The translations under genes and the position numbers were made by a program. Shown here one piece after another: positions 31,498 through 45,550 of a stretch of 64,000 bases of DNA. The notes beneath the pieces were generated by a model. The model searched no databases and had not been told where the DNA came from. It saw only the letters and a list, made by a program, of their open reading frames with translations. The stretch is from positions 62,001-126,000 of the forward strand of contig JAVKOQ010000056.1 in NCBI GenBank assembly GCA_031835245.1, read 5' to 3'. This DNA is from Balamuthia mandrillaris. Taxonomy: Eukaryota > Discosea > Longamoebia > Balamuthiidae. Position 1 is the first letter of the stretch. Each line of letters starts with the position of its first letter.

Positions 31498-34244
31498 ATG
31501 ACAGTACGTGAAAACAGAACTAGCAGAGTTTAGTGAAGGCTTGGTTAACGGGATACAGGCTTGTTTGTAGAGAGTGTACATATGAGGGGGTATCAACATG
31601 CGCCAAGTTTTTCCAATAAGTTCCTCCTGTTTTCCCGCAGAATAAAAAATAAGTAGGGTCAGCAGAGAAAGAGTGAAAGAGGCAAGAAGAGAGAAAAAGA
31701 AGAACAAGAGCAAAAACAAACCTCCTCGTAGTGATATAGTTTGCAAAAAGCGTCGTTCACGACAGTAATGATGCCCTCCCCGTTAAACTTCTGCATGATA
31801 GCGAATGGCTTTTGTGTGTCAGGGATGGCGATTTGGAGGTGCTGATTGCCGCTGTTAAGGAAAGAGGGAGAAGAAGAAAATGGTGGTGGCGCTGCTAGCG
31901 GAGAATTGAGTCCAATGCGAGCCTTGCCCTTTGCCCTGTAAGTTTAAAATAAGATACTAACGGAGAGTGAGCGAGAACTTGAGAGACGTACACAGCGGAA
32001 GAAAAGCCAGAAAAATGGGCGGACTTGGTAGGACTAGTGCCCATAGCAGTGGCTTTCGCGATGGAACTGCGGTAAGGCATCATAGCCCCCTCTGTGGAGT
32101 GGTCGTAAGTATCTCCGCTGGTGATGGTGAGCGGAGAGGACGGATAGGCAGAGGAGGAAGAGATTGAAGAAGATGGAGTGGGTGGGTAAAATGGTGGAGG
32201 AGAGAACACGAAAGGAGCAGAGCCAGAGAGAGGTGGTGACAAGGGAGCAAGTGAATAGAGCGCTGGAGAACAGGAAGGGGCGTACTCTATGCCTCGTCCT
32301 CCAGTACCACCTCCGCTCCCACCCGTCCCGACCTTACTGCCACCATGTCCCTCTCTGTCCTCCGCTGCGTTGGAGGAGAAAGAGCCGCTTTGCTGGGCAG
32401 GAGGGAGAGCGTAAGGAGGAGCTCCACCGAGCGAGAAAGAGGGAGAGGCAGGTGGGGACATCAATGGAAAATTGGAAGGATAAAAGAAAGGAGAAGAAGG
32501 AGGAGTGAAAGAAGATATATGTCCACTAGGGTTAGGATGGCCGAGGGCTAAGGAAGAAGTTGACGATGAAAAGGAAGAACCAGAAGATGAGGAAGAGCTA
32601 GAAGAAGAAACAGAAGCAGAGGAGGAGGACTCAGAAGCAGATGGAGGAGGACTGGGCGCTACTCCATTCGAAGCGAATGAAGCGGGAGAAAAGGGATATC
32701 CGAATTGAGGATTTGTGAAAGCCGAGGCTCTGAGCTCGTTCATTTCCTTCCGCAAAAGTCTTTGGTCTTCCCGTAGTTCTTCCTGTGACTGATTTAGTCC
32801 TTTGAGCTCTTCCAAAATGGCAAAGAGAATACTCTCCGTTCTTTTATCTTTTGAAAGGTCCGAGGCTGGGTTGGGGGCACCATTCGTAGCGGAGAACCAG
32901 CTTGAGGCAGAGGCAGGAGAGGGTGCAGATGCTGTAGCAGTAGAGGATGAAGAGGCCTCGCCGGACGGAGGAGAGGAGGAATCACCTGAGCCGGAGGCAG
33001 AGGCTGCACTATGCATGTTGCGAAATTGGATGAGAAGAGGAGAGGGAGAGGACGCTGCTGAAGTGGGTTGAGGAGGAAGAGGTTCTCCTTGTTGGCCTGG
33101 TTGCAGGCTGCTTGCGGCCCAACGACGAAGGGGATGTTCTGCTGGTGGTTGGCCGGGTGGACCCGATGGAGGAGCACCGGTATGCGGAGGAGGTCCTGAT
33201 CCTGGTGGCATCATCATCCAACCACCTATTATTTACCCACTGAAATTAACAAGAAGGACAATTGAACAAGAGACGGATAGAGAGAGGAGAGAGAAAGAGA
33301 GAGAAGTACAGGAAAGAAATCAAACCAGAAGGAGGATATCCTTTCACAGGAGAAGGAAAGTTGGCAGTGGCACCAAAACCAGAAGAGGAAGTAGGACCCA
33401 ACACAGAGCCAGTGGAGGCAAACGAAGAGGTCATGGCACCATCCCCGACCGGCGAGGAAGGGAGCATGCCACCGCCAAGCGAGTCGGCGTGAGGAGGTGG
33501 AAAGCGAGATCTGGGCTTGCGGCCTCGTCGCTTGGGCTCAGGGTCTCTGCACTCAGCGGCCTTGCCGTGTGAGACGCACCGCGTGCAAGGACGTTGCGTG
33601 TCGCAGGCAGCATGCGACTTGCGACAGAGCAGGCATGCTCGGGAGACTCTTGGCAGCTTCTTCTTCTTGTTGGAGGAGCCTTCACTGCCCTCGCCACCGC
33701 TGTCGCCTGCTTCCTCCTTTTCGTTGGCGGTGTTGGAACGATTGCTGCTGCTGTGGTTGTTTGTGCTGATGCTGTTGTGATAGTGGCGGTGATAAGTGTC
33801 GCTCTTGCTGTCTAGCATGTGTGTGTGATGGTGACGATAGTTGAGACCGTTGTTGTTGTTGCTGTAGTTATGCTTGCTGTTATGTACAACAGGTGAGAGG
33901 TGAGAGGGGGTAGCAGCAGAGGTCATAGCCGAAGACGAAGGAGAGGTTGGCGGTGAGGTGGAGCTCGAGTATGCAAAACGTCCTACAGCTCGAGAAGGAG
34001 AAGAAGGAGTTGGGCTAGGATGATGAGCATGAAACTGGTGATGGTGGTGCAGCGTGGGAGGTGGTAGAAGGGATCGTCCTGGCTGGGATGAGGCTGACGC
34101 TGAAAGAGAAGGTGAGGGATGCATATGCTCCTGATAAGGAGGATGGTGCGATGGTGCTCCACGCGGAGCGTACGCGTGCGCAGACGAAGATGACGGAGAG
34201 GAGGAAGTGGATGATACAACAGCAGCAGAAGGCGCACTGTTCAT
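30809..34244 (-). CDS. Zn2Cys6 binuclear-cluster transcription factor with PAS domain
   Basis: Exons 33326-34244, 31992-33225, 31722-31935, 31516-31626, 31407-31443 and 30809-31380 join in phase to about 1028 residues. The DNA-binding cluster has six cysteines (RACLLCRKSHAACDTQRPC then CVSHGKAAEC) followed by a basic RRGRKPR stretch. A coiled-coil-like helix (SILFAILEELKGLNQSQEEL) follows in a Ser/Pro-rich middle region. A PAS domain lies near residues 770-860 (GEGIITVVNDAFCKLYHYEE, ELIGKTWRMLIP). The tail is acidic/basic mixed. This cluster-plus-PAS layout matches the fungal AcuK/ERT1/RDS2 regulators of gluconeogenesis and respiration; the amoeba role is unknown. His/Ser/Asn-rich stretches precede the cluster. 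Confidence 0.85.
31462..31495 (-). repeat. (GA)n microsatellite in intron of Zn2Cys6-PAS gene
   Basis: About 17 GA units, CT on the sense strand, directly upstream of the small 37-base exon 31407-31443. Confidence 0.9.
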
Positions 34245-34861
34245 TTTTTGTTTCTTCCACGCAGCGAAAAAAAAAAAAAGACTGGCGATGCGAAGGAGGA
34301 GGTTTGATGAAAACGCAAAACCAAACTCTCCCTTTTTTGTTTTTTCCACCCAACGGGGAAGGGAAGGGAGGAGCCAGAGGTTTGGCTCCCAAAAAAAAAA
34401 AAAAAGAAAAGAGGGACAGTCTTTCTCCCCCAAACACACACACACACACACACACAAAAGTGTAGCGAGCGAGCGCCAAAGGCCAGAAGCGCAAGGGGAG
34501 GAGAGAGAGGGGGGCTGGTGGGGGGGAAGGGACCACCAATGGACCGTTTGTCTTCTTTTCTTCCGTTTTAATTTTTTTAGCCAAATTTCTATTTTCTTTT
34601 TTTAGCGCTTCGGAAGATAATGATTTAGCCGTTGTGGGGGGAGGGGGACACGGGGGGTGGGCCCTTCTGTCCAAGCTGGGGGTTGAGAATGCGCCGGGTG
34701 AGCGGGGGAGTCTGGAACGGACGGAAGAACTACAAAATGTATCCGGTATTTTCCATATTTGGGCTTAATTGAGATAATTGGGACAAGAGGCCTGTGTGGA
34801 ATGTTGAATTTATTTTTTTTATACAAAGGGATTGCAGAAGAGAGGGAGGGGGGCACGTCGT
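34245..34861. other. Promoter of Zn2Cys6-PAS gene and 3' flank of PH gene
   Basis: 617 bases with A runs, a (CA)n microsatellite at about 34433-34457 and a G-rich stretch (about 34495-34535). No exon was recognised; open frames here are low-complexity. Confidence 0.5.
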
Positions 34862-37247
34862 TCACAAAGCACGCTTGGTGGACAAGTCTCGGTACAGTAG
34901 GTATAGCTGCACAGCCATGACCAAAGGAGGAGGCACTCTGCGTCCAGCCACCGACCAGTTGTGCTGCCCATCCGAAGACAAGACGTCCTTCCCCACAAAC
35001 TTGAAACGAGGCAGAAGAGCGGAGGAAGGGGAGGCGTGTGTTGGCGGGAGAACTGCAGAGGAGGGCGAAGAGGCCACGTGATGAAACTCCTGCAACTTGG
35101 CGTGCCATTGGTAACGCATAAAGATTTCGCTCTTAGTTCCAGGCACATACCTATTTACATAATCTGTGAGCAAGAAGAGAAGAGAAAGCAATGAACTCAA
35201 GAAAGTTAATGCAGTACCAGTTGAACCAAACGCCATCCCAACTGCCGTGTCCGCCTGGAGACCCAGAAAGTTGTTGAACATGTTCGCCGTCCCATGAAAA
35301 CGAGATGGGTTCAGCACCCTCCTCGTTCTGGATCCTTTTGATGATGCCATAGCCATCAGTGGCCTTGCGAAGGTAGTGCCATTCGTAGGACTGGCCCTTA
35401 GAATTGCCCGATATGACCGCCTCGCTAAACTGATACAGATACATTTCCTGCATCAATGTGGGCTATTTTCAAAAAAACATTAGATCGCAGAAGCGGAAAG
35501 AGAGGAGAATAAAGTTCATTACCCTGCCTCGCAACTTGGAAATGTAGCTGCTGCTTTGTACTCGCTTTCTGTTGGCGGCAGTATCAACGCAAAGCATCCA
35601 CTTGATCATAACATTTCTGTGCTTACTATGCAGGTAAATATTGCCCGTTTGGAAGCTTATCTTGGTGCAGTACTCCGTCTTGTGAATATTTTGCTTGAAG
35701 CAGATTTCCTCCAGGTCGTAGAGACGATATTCATCAATGGGCCAGGCTGCATGCAGTCAAATCACATCAAAAAGAATAGTTATTAGTTAGTTAGGAGCTC
35801 ATCATCATTGACGAGAAGAGAGTTGATAGGGACCACTTGAAGCCACGCCATCCTCTCCAAGAGCATCGGTCGCTTTGTAGACTTTGAGTGATGAGAAATC
35901 CAGAGTAAAGTATCTGGTGACCCACTTCTTTTTCAACCCTTTCTTCTCCAATCGATTCAGATAGCCTGACAGAAAGATGAGATATTACGGAGAATCAGCG
36001 ATTTGAAGAAGAGAGGAGGCTTTTGGTGTGTTTTAAGAGGTACCTAGATGTACGAACGAAGGGGACTTTCCTTTGGAGAACGAAAGCTTGAGGAAACTGT
36101 CACCTCCGCCGTTGCTGTGGGATTGGTACTCGAGCTCGGTGCTGAACATTTTAGTTTTGTCCTTGGGCTCGAGCTCGTCGGGGTTGCTATTGCTTTGAGC
36201 CGCTCCACTTGGTTTTAGGGCACGAGTGCTAAAGACGGTGGTGGTTGCTATCGATTGAGATCGTTGTTGGCGGGGGCCTGGCTCCTGTTGAGGGGGATAC
36301 TTGAGAGAGCAGGCCAGTTCTCTGTCCTTTGGCCTATTGCAAGGTTCAGGGTGTCGTACTTCTTGTTCCTGTTCTTCTTCGTCCTCGTCGTATTCTTGTT
36401 CCCCCTCGTCCTCCTCTTCGTCCTCAGTCCCAGAAGAGGCAGTGGAATCCCAGAACGAGTCAGAGTCGTCCACGCCACTCCCTTCCTCGTCGGATGCTGC
36501 GGTGTCCTCTTCGTCTTCTTGTTGCTGTCGTCGCTTAGTGGCGTTGTCGTAACCGTCGGCACCGTAGTGGTGATCGTTACCACGTGCTTGACGTCTTTGA
36601 CTACCACGGAGCGACGGTTGCTTGGGGCCAGCGGCAGTCTTCGCAGTTCTTGTGGCGCCTCCACGTGGTTTCTCTGAAACTTCCACGGCAGCCTCCTCCG
36701 CGAATTTCTCGGTGCGGTATACGGTTTTGCCTCCGACTTTTCCTCCTCTTTCCTCCCTCTGTTGCTGTGGCTGTGATGAGGATGAGGTTGAAGCCCGAGG
36801 AGACGAGGAAGAGCCTTTGGAATCCCCTACCTGAATTCTGCCTCTGCCGTCAAAGCGTGGTTTCTCTGGTTGTGGTTGTTGTGATGGTTGTGGTTGAGAT
36901 TGTTGTTTTAACTTGTCTTCCTCGATGGAGGAGATAAGTTGGTTGGCCTTGACTAGGCTCTGAAAGGCCACGTTGACGCTGCGTTGCATGTCCAGCCACA
37001 CCATCTCCAGCGTCGCCCTGCTGAGGGGAAGCTCCACGTCGCCACCGCCCTCAGGGAGCTTCTCCTTCAGCAGGAAGAACTGGTTGGCCTTTTGCTTGAG
37101 CCTGTCGTAGGCGGTGAGCCATTGCTGGCGCATCGCCTCGTCCAGGCCTCCCGTGGCGGCTGCCTCGCTGATGGTGCTTGCCAGCTGTCTGCATTCGTCT
37201 GTCCGTTTGATAACGTCCTCTCCAACCTTTCGTAAGTAAGAAGACAT
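34862..37247 (-). CDS. PH-domain protein with acidic and Gln/Arg-rich middle region
   Basis: Exons 36044-37247, 35837-35965, 35523-35746, 35218-35462 and 34862-35150 join in phase to 696 residues. The N-terminus (SSYLRKVGEDVIKRTDECRQ, LTAYDRLKQKANQFFLLKEK) is a helical MIT/syntaxin-like bundle. A long disordered acidic segment follows (SGTEDEEEDEGEQEYDEDEE). A PH domain begins across the exon 1/2 join (YLNRLEKKGLKKKWVTRYF) and ends with HRNVMIKWMLCVDTAANRK. The C-terminal 180 residues (YQFSEAVISGNSKGQSYEWH, SWDGVWFNWYVPG) are an unknown beta-rich domain. PH domains bind phosphoinositides or proteins, so membrane recruitment is likely. It is divergent from PRMT5. Confidence 0.82.
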
Positions 37248-37918
37248 TCCCCTCTCTCTCCCTCTTCGTTTTGCTTGTGTATGTGTGGTGTGCCTGCTAT
37301 AGGGTTGTTTTTTTTTTTTGCTTTCTGTTCTTTTCCACCTCTTTAAAACGTTCCTAGCACAAACCACCCCTCCCTCCCTCCGATTCTTCAGAGTTGTGAG
37401 AGAAAGAACGCAGGGAAAGCAACCGAGGAGAACCACCGTAGAAATTGGTGGCAACCTCGCTCAACTTTCACCAACAGCTCTTGTGCTTTCTTAAAATTGG
37501 GTATATCCCCCCAGCGTCATGCCTTCCTGCATGCCTATCATGTCATAAGCCATCAGAAGTTTCAACGACGGTCCTTGCTCTGCTCGTTGGCCTTGCCCAT
37601 GAAATTCCCGCCTTCCCTTCCACCGCTTCTCTCCCTGTTTTCCCCATTGTTTTTCTCTCCTCTTTTTTTTCCCTGCTCTCTCCTCTCTGCTCTCTGCTCT
37701 CTCCTCTCTCCTCTCTGCTCTCTGCTCTCTGCTCTCTGCTCTCTCCTCTCTCCTCTATTCTCTCTTCTCGCCTCTCCACTCTCCTCTCTGCTCTCTCCTC
37801 TCTCCTCTCCCTCTCTCTCCTCTCCCCTCTCCTCTCTCCCTCTCCTCTCCCTCTCTCCTCTCTCCTCTCTCCTCTCTCCTCCTCTCTGTTCTCATGTCCT
37901 TTCTCGCTCTCCTTGCAG
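37248..37918. other. Divergent spacer with CT minisatellite before PRMT5 exon
   Basis: 671 bases between the PH gene start and the first recognised PRMT5 exon. From about 37671 to 37892 it is nearly pure TCTCC/TCTGC pyrimidine repeat that runs straight into the 3' splice site at 37918. The 37445-37660 segment is open in frame but not recognisable; an undetected 5' exon of PRMT5 may lie there. Confidence 0.6.
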
Positions 37919-38536
37919 CCATTTTACTCTCTCTCTGCAACAGCCGATAGCGCAAAGGACAACGCCGGGCGAGTGTTGAGGAGCATGAACGGCAGGGGGA
38001 GTAAGGTTGAGTTCCGGCTGAACGCGACGGCGGTGATGCAGGAGGCCGCCAAGCTGCGAGAAGAAGACCAGCGGCGCGAACTCCTAGAGAGCAGGATCTT
38101 GCCACCCTCTTGCAACTTAGACCCTCTCTTCCCGCCGCTCTCCATGTCCGCACTTCTCCCTCTCCTCCTCCTTGTCTCTCTTGTTCTTCTGTACTCACAT
38201 TATTCTCTTTTTGTAGCCGAGAATACGAAGCAATGGAAAGAGATAGAGGCAAATACTTGCTGTACATGACGGCCTTGTTCGCAGCCACTGCCAAGGTTAT
38301 CAGCCAACGGACGACGATGAAAGAGGAAGACGTGCTGCTGCGGTACTTTGTGTTGGGCCCTGGTTTGGGGCGCCTCATCTCGTTCTGCGTGGAGGCCGCT
38401 CGTCATTTTGGGGTTGGATTTCAAGTGCACGCCCTTGAAGCTAACCCTCGCTCAGTAGGTTCTTCTTCTTTCTTCTCGATCTTGTTCTTCTTCCTCTTCT
38501 TCTTCTTCCTCTCCCATGAGCCTTCTTTGTCTTCTT

Positions 38537-38579
<43 letters not shown>

Positions 38580-38960
38580 TCTCTTTCTTGTCGTTTTTCT
38601 TGTCATTTCTTTCTTTCTTTCTTTCTTCCTTCCTTCCTTCCTTCTTTTCTCCCTTTCTCTCTCTCTCTCTCTCTCTCTCCGTTTTTTCTTTCTTCCATTC
38701 TCACTTGTTGTTTCTTTCTTCCTTTACTTGCTTGTCCCTCGGCTAACGTTCCGTTTTTAACTGAGTAGAATTTCTAAAGCAACGGTTCAAGTCTGAACAG
38801 GAAGACGGCTTGGTTGTGCTTCATCCTCCTTGTACTCTCCACGCTGCTGCGGTCTCTCTCTCTTACCAAGAAGGAAATCAGGAACAAGAAGCAATTGCAA
38901 ATGAAGAGTTACCCTCATCGCTTCTTCCTCACCTTCAGTCGTTTGACATTATTGTAGCGG

Positions 38961-38998
<38 letters not shown>

Positions 38999-40163
38999 TC
39001 GCTCTCTCTTTTTCTCTCATTCATTCTGACTAATGAGCATATACCAGGTGTTGGGCTCATTTGGTGACAACGAGTTTCTTCCGGAATTGATGCATCGAGC
39101 CAATCGCCTCTTTGCCAAAAGCGATGGTTCTGCTATAACAATCCCGAGTTGGTGGGCTACGTACGTGGCTCCCATACATAGTCCTTCTCTCTACGATACC
39201 GTGATCCAGCAAGCTAAGCGACTGGCAACTACCTACAAGCAAAGAGCAAGGAATATGGGACGAAAACAGCCACCAACCAAGAAACAAAAGAGCAGACACG
39301 GCAATGAAGTAGAGAATGCTGTACAAGCGCAGGAACAGCATGAAGAAGAAAGAGATAAGCGATGCACCAGTGAAAGAGAAGAAGAGGAGAGTGAAGAGAA
39401 AGTAAAAGAGGAAGAGGAGGCGATACACAAAAGATTGCAACGATTCTACGTGACGGCATTACCACCAGATGCATATTTTCTGGCCCAGCCGAAGATGCTT
39501 TACTCTTTTGATTGCACCGTCACTCCACAAACAACCTATGCTGGTTCTGTGGCCTTTTCTATCGATTCTTCTTCTTCATTGCCATCATGCCATCACCACA
39601 GCAATGGCGAATTGGTAGTGCATGGGTTTGTTGGCTACTTTCGTTGCGGCTTATTTGAAGACCTGCACATAGACTCTATTCAGGGTTCTTCTACTCAAAA
39701 TACCTACCACTGGGAAAGCTTTTTCTTTCCTCTTGTCCAACCCATTCCTTTCCCTTCTGTGAAAGACAGAGAAGGCAATGACTCTTCTTCCCCACCGTAC
39801 AAGACACAACTAACAACAATCCAACTTCAGCTGTTCCGACAGACAGAACATCTTCCACAGTCACCATTCTTGCAACGGTCATCTTCCTCTTCCACCTTCT
39901 CTTCCGCTGCAGCATCGAACATAGAGAAAGAGCCACAAAAGGAGAAGGAGAGGGAGTACAATGAAGAGGAGAAAGAAGAGTTGGTGGTAAGAAGGATGGC
40001 TGTGTGGTACGAGTGGCAAGTATCTCACCGCAGTGGCAACGTGGTGACGAGCAACACTATTCTGCACAACATGGTTAGCTACTCTTTCAGATCGCTTTAC
40101 AAAACAGTATTCTTATTCTTATTGCAACAAAAGGGAGGAAAGCACCACTGTTTGTACTTGTAA
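37919..40163 (+). CDS. PRMT5: Protein arginine methyltransferase 5 (type II), N-terminus unresolved
   Basis: Exons 37919-38145, 38217-38458, 38769-38962 and 39048-40163 join in phase. The SAM-binding part has YEAMERDRGKY, FVLGPGLGRLISF (GxGxG-like) and HALEANPRSV (acidic motif II). The catalytic double-E loop is VAEVLGSFGDNEFLPE, matching SELLGSFADNELSPE of animal PRMT5. The C-terminal beta barrel shows HGFVGYFRCGLFEDL and AVWYEWQVSH. It should make symmetric dimethylarginine on Sm proteins and histones. The region before YEAMERD has only about 70 residues here, so the 290-residue TIM barrel that binds MEP50 in animals is absent or lies in exons I cannot recognise. A charged insert separates the double-E helix from the barrel (about 39240-39430). 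Confidence 0.85.
38540..39002 (+). repeat. CT microsatellites in PRMT5 introns
   Basis: CT runs at about 38541-38583, 38656-38682 and 38964-38994 all lie in introns and on the sense strand. The last begins with the splice donor itself (GAG, then GTCTCTCTCT). Confidence 0.9.
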
Positions 40164-40250
40164 GCAATGACAGAACGTTCGCAACCAAGCCAAGAAACAG
40201 CATCGTCTTGTTTCCTCAAGCAACACCACTCCAAAGAAGCGGAATTGCCA

Positions 40251-42399
<2,149 letters not shown>

Positions 42400-42528
42400 C
42401 TTTTCTCTCTTCTTTTCGTTTGTTTTCAGTTATAAACAAGTCCCTTAGTTATAAAGGGACCACAAATATAGTCTATATTAGGCACAATTATAGCAGCATT
42501 GCTGGACAGGCGTGCGAACGGAGCGGAA
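42400..42528. promoter_or_regulatory. Compact bidirectional promoter
   Basis: Only 129 bases separate the ATGs of the DUF1399 (-) and GNAT (+) genes, so both promoters and 5' UTRs share this stretch. No TATA box is obvious. It contains a short repeat TTATAAAC / TTATAAAG (about 42430-42460). Confidence 0.5.
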
Positions 42529-43397
42529 ATGGAGAAAGAGGCAGAGGGCAAGAGAGAGAAGCACCAGAATCAACAGCAAGAGGTCTATGAAGAGGATGAG
42601 GCCTTTGTCTTCGAGATAGTGACCGCCTCCAACTTCAAGGAGACGGGAGAGGCATGGGCACGCATTAACTCCACTGCGGAACCAGCCGCTTTGCACGTAA
42701 TACGCACCCTCTCGTTACCTCCCCTAACGTTCTCAACTCTGTTGTTGCGCTCCAACAGTTGGGTTTAACCTATGAGCAACACTTGGCGGCATGGCCAGAG
42801 GCCTTCGCGGCCATCCCCAAGCAAGGCCTCTCCCTGGTGGCCAGGGACAAACAGTCCGGCCGTTTGGTGGCCTTCCGCCTCGCCGTGGACCTTCACAGCG
42901 AGTCCGGGCTGCAACACTGGCTCGTGTCAACCTTGCTGCTGGGGGGCATGGCCAAAGGCTTCCGCCTGGCCCACATGCTTTGCCCTGAAACCCTGAAACC
43001 CGCTGCCGCCATGCCCTGGCTCATCAACCTTACCGTAAGCAAGTGGCGGGAAGCAACCGCCCAGAACAACAACGCAAGGAGCGCCCTCGGCCCCTCCCAG
43101 GTCCTTCACATGTATGGGGTGGGGGTGGAGGACGGGTTCACGGGGAAAGGCCTGGCCACCAGGATAACGGGGTTGACGGAGAGGCTGGCCAGGGAGAAAG
43201 GGTTTCGGTTGTCCCTGGTGGCCTGCAGCAACGCCATCTCGGCCCATGTCTTCGCCAACAAGCTGGGCTATGCGGAGCGGGCCAGGGTTTGCTACGACGA
43301 GCTGGTGTTCAACGGGGAGCACGTCTTTGGCGGCATGATGAACCGCCGGAAAGACGGCCAGGAGAGGTACATGATAGTGATGGACAAGGAGTTGTGA
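42529..43397 (+). CDS. GNAT-family N-acetyltransferase
   Basis: Exons 42529-42696 and 42759-43397 join in phase to 268 residues. After a hydrophilic 20-residue leader, FVFEIVTASNFKETGEAWAR begins the GNAT fold. The acetyl-CoA site is in YGVGVEDGFTGKGLATRI, a form of the Q/RxxGxG/A motif, followed by SNAISAHVFANKLGYAERA, the C-terminal strand-helix that closes the fold. The substrate is unknown; arylalkylamine-type and other small-molecule acetyltransferases of protists look similar. Exon 2 is markedly richer in G and C than its surroundings. Confidence 0.78.
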
Positions 43398-43597
43398 GAG
43401 GCGGGTTTGTCCCTCTTTCATCGACCTTGAAACAGGTATTTGTTTTGGTTTTTATCCCTGGCTGGCCGGCCGGCCGGGTGGTTTGCTTTGTGGGTTTGAA
43501 CGGTTGGTTAGCTGTCGTCATTGGTTGATGCGGTAGGGCAGTTGCTTCAGATGCAGTCATCAGTCATCCGGCAGAAGGCTTCTCCGATGGGGCACCC

Positions 43598-43905
43598 TCA
43601 AAAAAGAAAAGTTGACCCTCCCTCCTGCAGCAACTTGTCCTCGAACTCCTCCTCCACAGCTTGGGTAAAAACCTCTAGATCCACAGCAACACACACGCTC
43701 GTTTACTAAGTTAAGTGGCCTTTGCGGAAGCACGTGATGGTGATATTGCCGGAGCTTTCCAAGGAAGGAGAACCGTTTCCGGAGGTAAGCACAAAACGAA
43801 CCGAAGGTCTCTTTCTATGCTGACGTTTTTTTTTGCCTTCCGGTCTACTTCGTTGAAGCCGCGGGCGATAGTGTCTTGGGCTACGGAGAGAGGGTCAACG
43901 CCCAT
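43598..43905 (-). CDS. Possible small two-exon protein
   Basis: An ATG at 43905 opens 33-36 residues with a coding look (GVDPLSVAQDTIARGFNEVD, KKNVSIERDLRF), and a second open block (VFTQAVEEEFEDKLLQEGG) ends in a stop at 43598. They could join at phase 0 through a 141-base intron (donor GTTTTG, acceptor CTAGAG). I do not recognise the product. It would be divergent from the RasGEF gene with 65 bases between ATGs. Without transcript support this stays tentative. Confidence 0.3.
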
Positions 43906-43970
43906 CCATCACTTCCCTCGAAAGAGCGAGCCAACAACAAAGCGAACAGTTTGGAGGGAAACAAAGGAGA

Positions 43971-44285
43971 ATGGCGGCAGAAGCGGAGCAGGTCGTGCTC
44001 AGCAAGAGACAGGCCTTTGAGGGTTTGGCCAAGAACTTGGTTGCCACCAAGGATGACGGTACTGCTGCTCCTCTCCACTGTTGACGGATGGTTCAGAACG
44101 TTCGTTCTGGGCTTCTCTCCCATGGAACTGAAATAACATGCTTTTGTGGGCCGATCATACCTGCAGAGAACATGAAAGCGTTTCTGTTTTCCTACCATCA
44201 TTTTTTACCGGAGGACACTGACCTGTTTCAGGTGTGGATGGCTCAATATCCTTTCCTTGCTTTGTTCTCTATCCCTCTCCTGGCT

Positions 44286-44327
<42 letters not shown>

Positions 44328-45516
44328 GGCTTTCTCTTTAACGAAGCAACGTTCGAGCTGGCATGTGCCAACGAACAACAAGGCAACAAAAAATACAGCG
44401 TGGACAGGTTGGTTGTTTTCCGTCTGCTCTCGCAGAACCTTGCTGACCTACCTCGTTGTTATGTGGTTCTTCTGCAGAATGCTCGAATTCCTGAAAATGT
44501 GGTGGGACATGCACCCAGATGACTTCACCAGAGCTAACGTTAACTTGCTGCTTACCGCTATCAAAGCGCGTCGCCCCGAAGCATTGAACCACTTCAAACT
44601 CTTGTTTCTCAAGCCCTCCAATGGCAGCAATGGTGGAAGCACTCCCAAACTAAACCCACAGCGCTCCAGAGACCACTTCTCCTATGCCATACCTACAGAA
44701 GCATGCTCGTCTTCTCCACATCCAGAGAAGGAAGAAGCAAGCGATGGCACTAACGTTAGATTGAAGAGATGTTCCTTTGCATCCCAACTGAGAGGAGCGG
44801 AAAAACGAGCAGCGGGTACATCAGCGACAAGGGACTTTTTGGAGGTGAGCAGCAGCCAGTTGGCCAGAGAGATGACCATGCTGGACTTTGAGTTGTTCAA
44901 CAAGGTGCAGTGCAAGGAGTTCCTTCATCACGTATGGCACTTCTCTTCTCGTCATGTCTTGGCTCCCAACATCACTGCTTACATCGCTCGCTTCAACGAG
45001 GTAACCTCCTCCGTTTCACTTTTCATGTTTCTTGACATCTTGCGGTCCAGTAACTTACAAAGCAAGACGACCAAAGGTGAGCTACTGGGTGGTGACAGAG
45101 ATACTGATGACCCGAAGAAAGGAGCAAGCCATGGTGCTGCGGAAGTTCATTCGCCTGGCCAATGGGTTTCTTCACCTAAATAACTTCAATGGAATGATAA
45201 TGATTATGTCAGCCCTCAACAACAGCACCATTGTTCGCCTCAAAGACGCTTGGGCGGTGCGTTTCATCCATCCCCTCATCCAACCGCAGCCTTTGGAGGA
45301 ATATTACTTTATTTATGGTTGTGATTGCCTTTCTGTGGAAGGTGAACTTATTTGCTTGCTTGATGAAATAGGGGCTTGGAGAGAAAGAGATGGCCACATT
45401 CCGAAATCTGGAAGAATTGCTGTGCAACCAACAAAACTTCAGTAACTACTTTCAGGAGTTCAAGAAACGTCCCTTCCCCAAAGTTCCTTACTTTGGTTCG
45501 TCTCTCTCTCTTTCTC

Positions 45517-45550
<34 letters not shown>

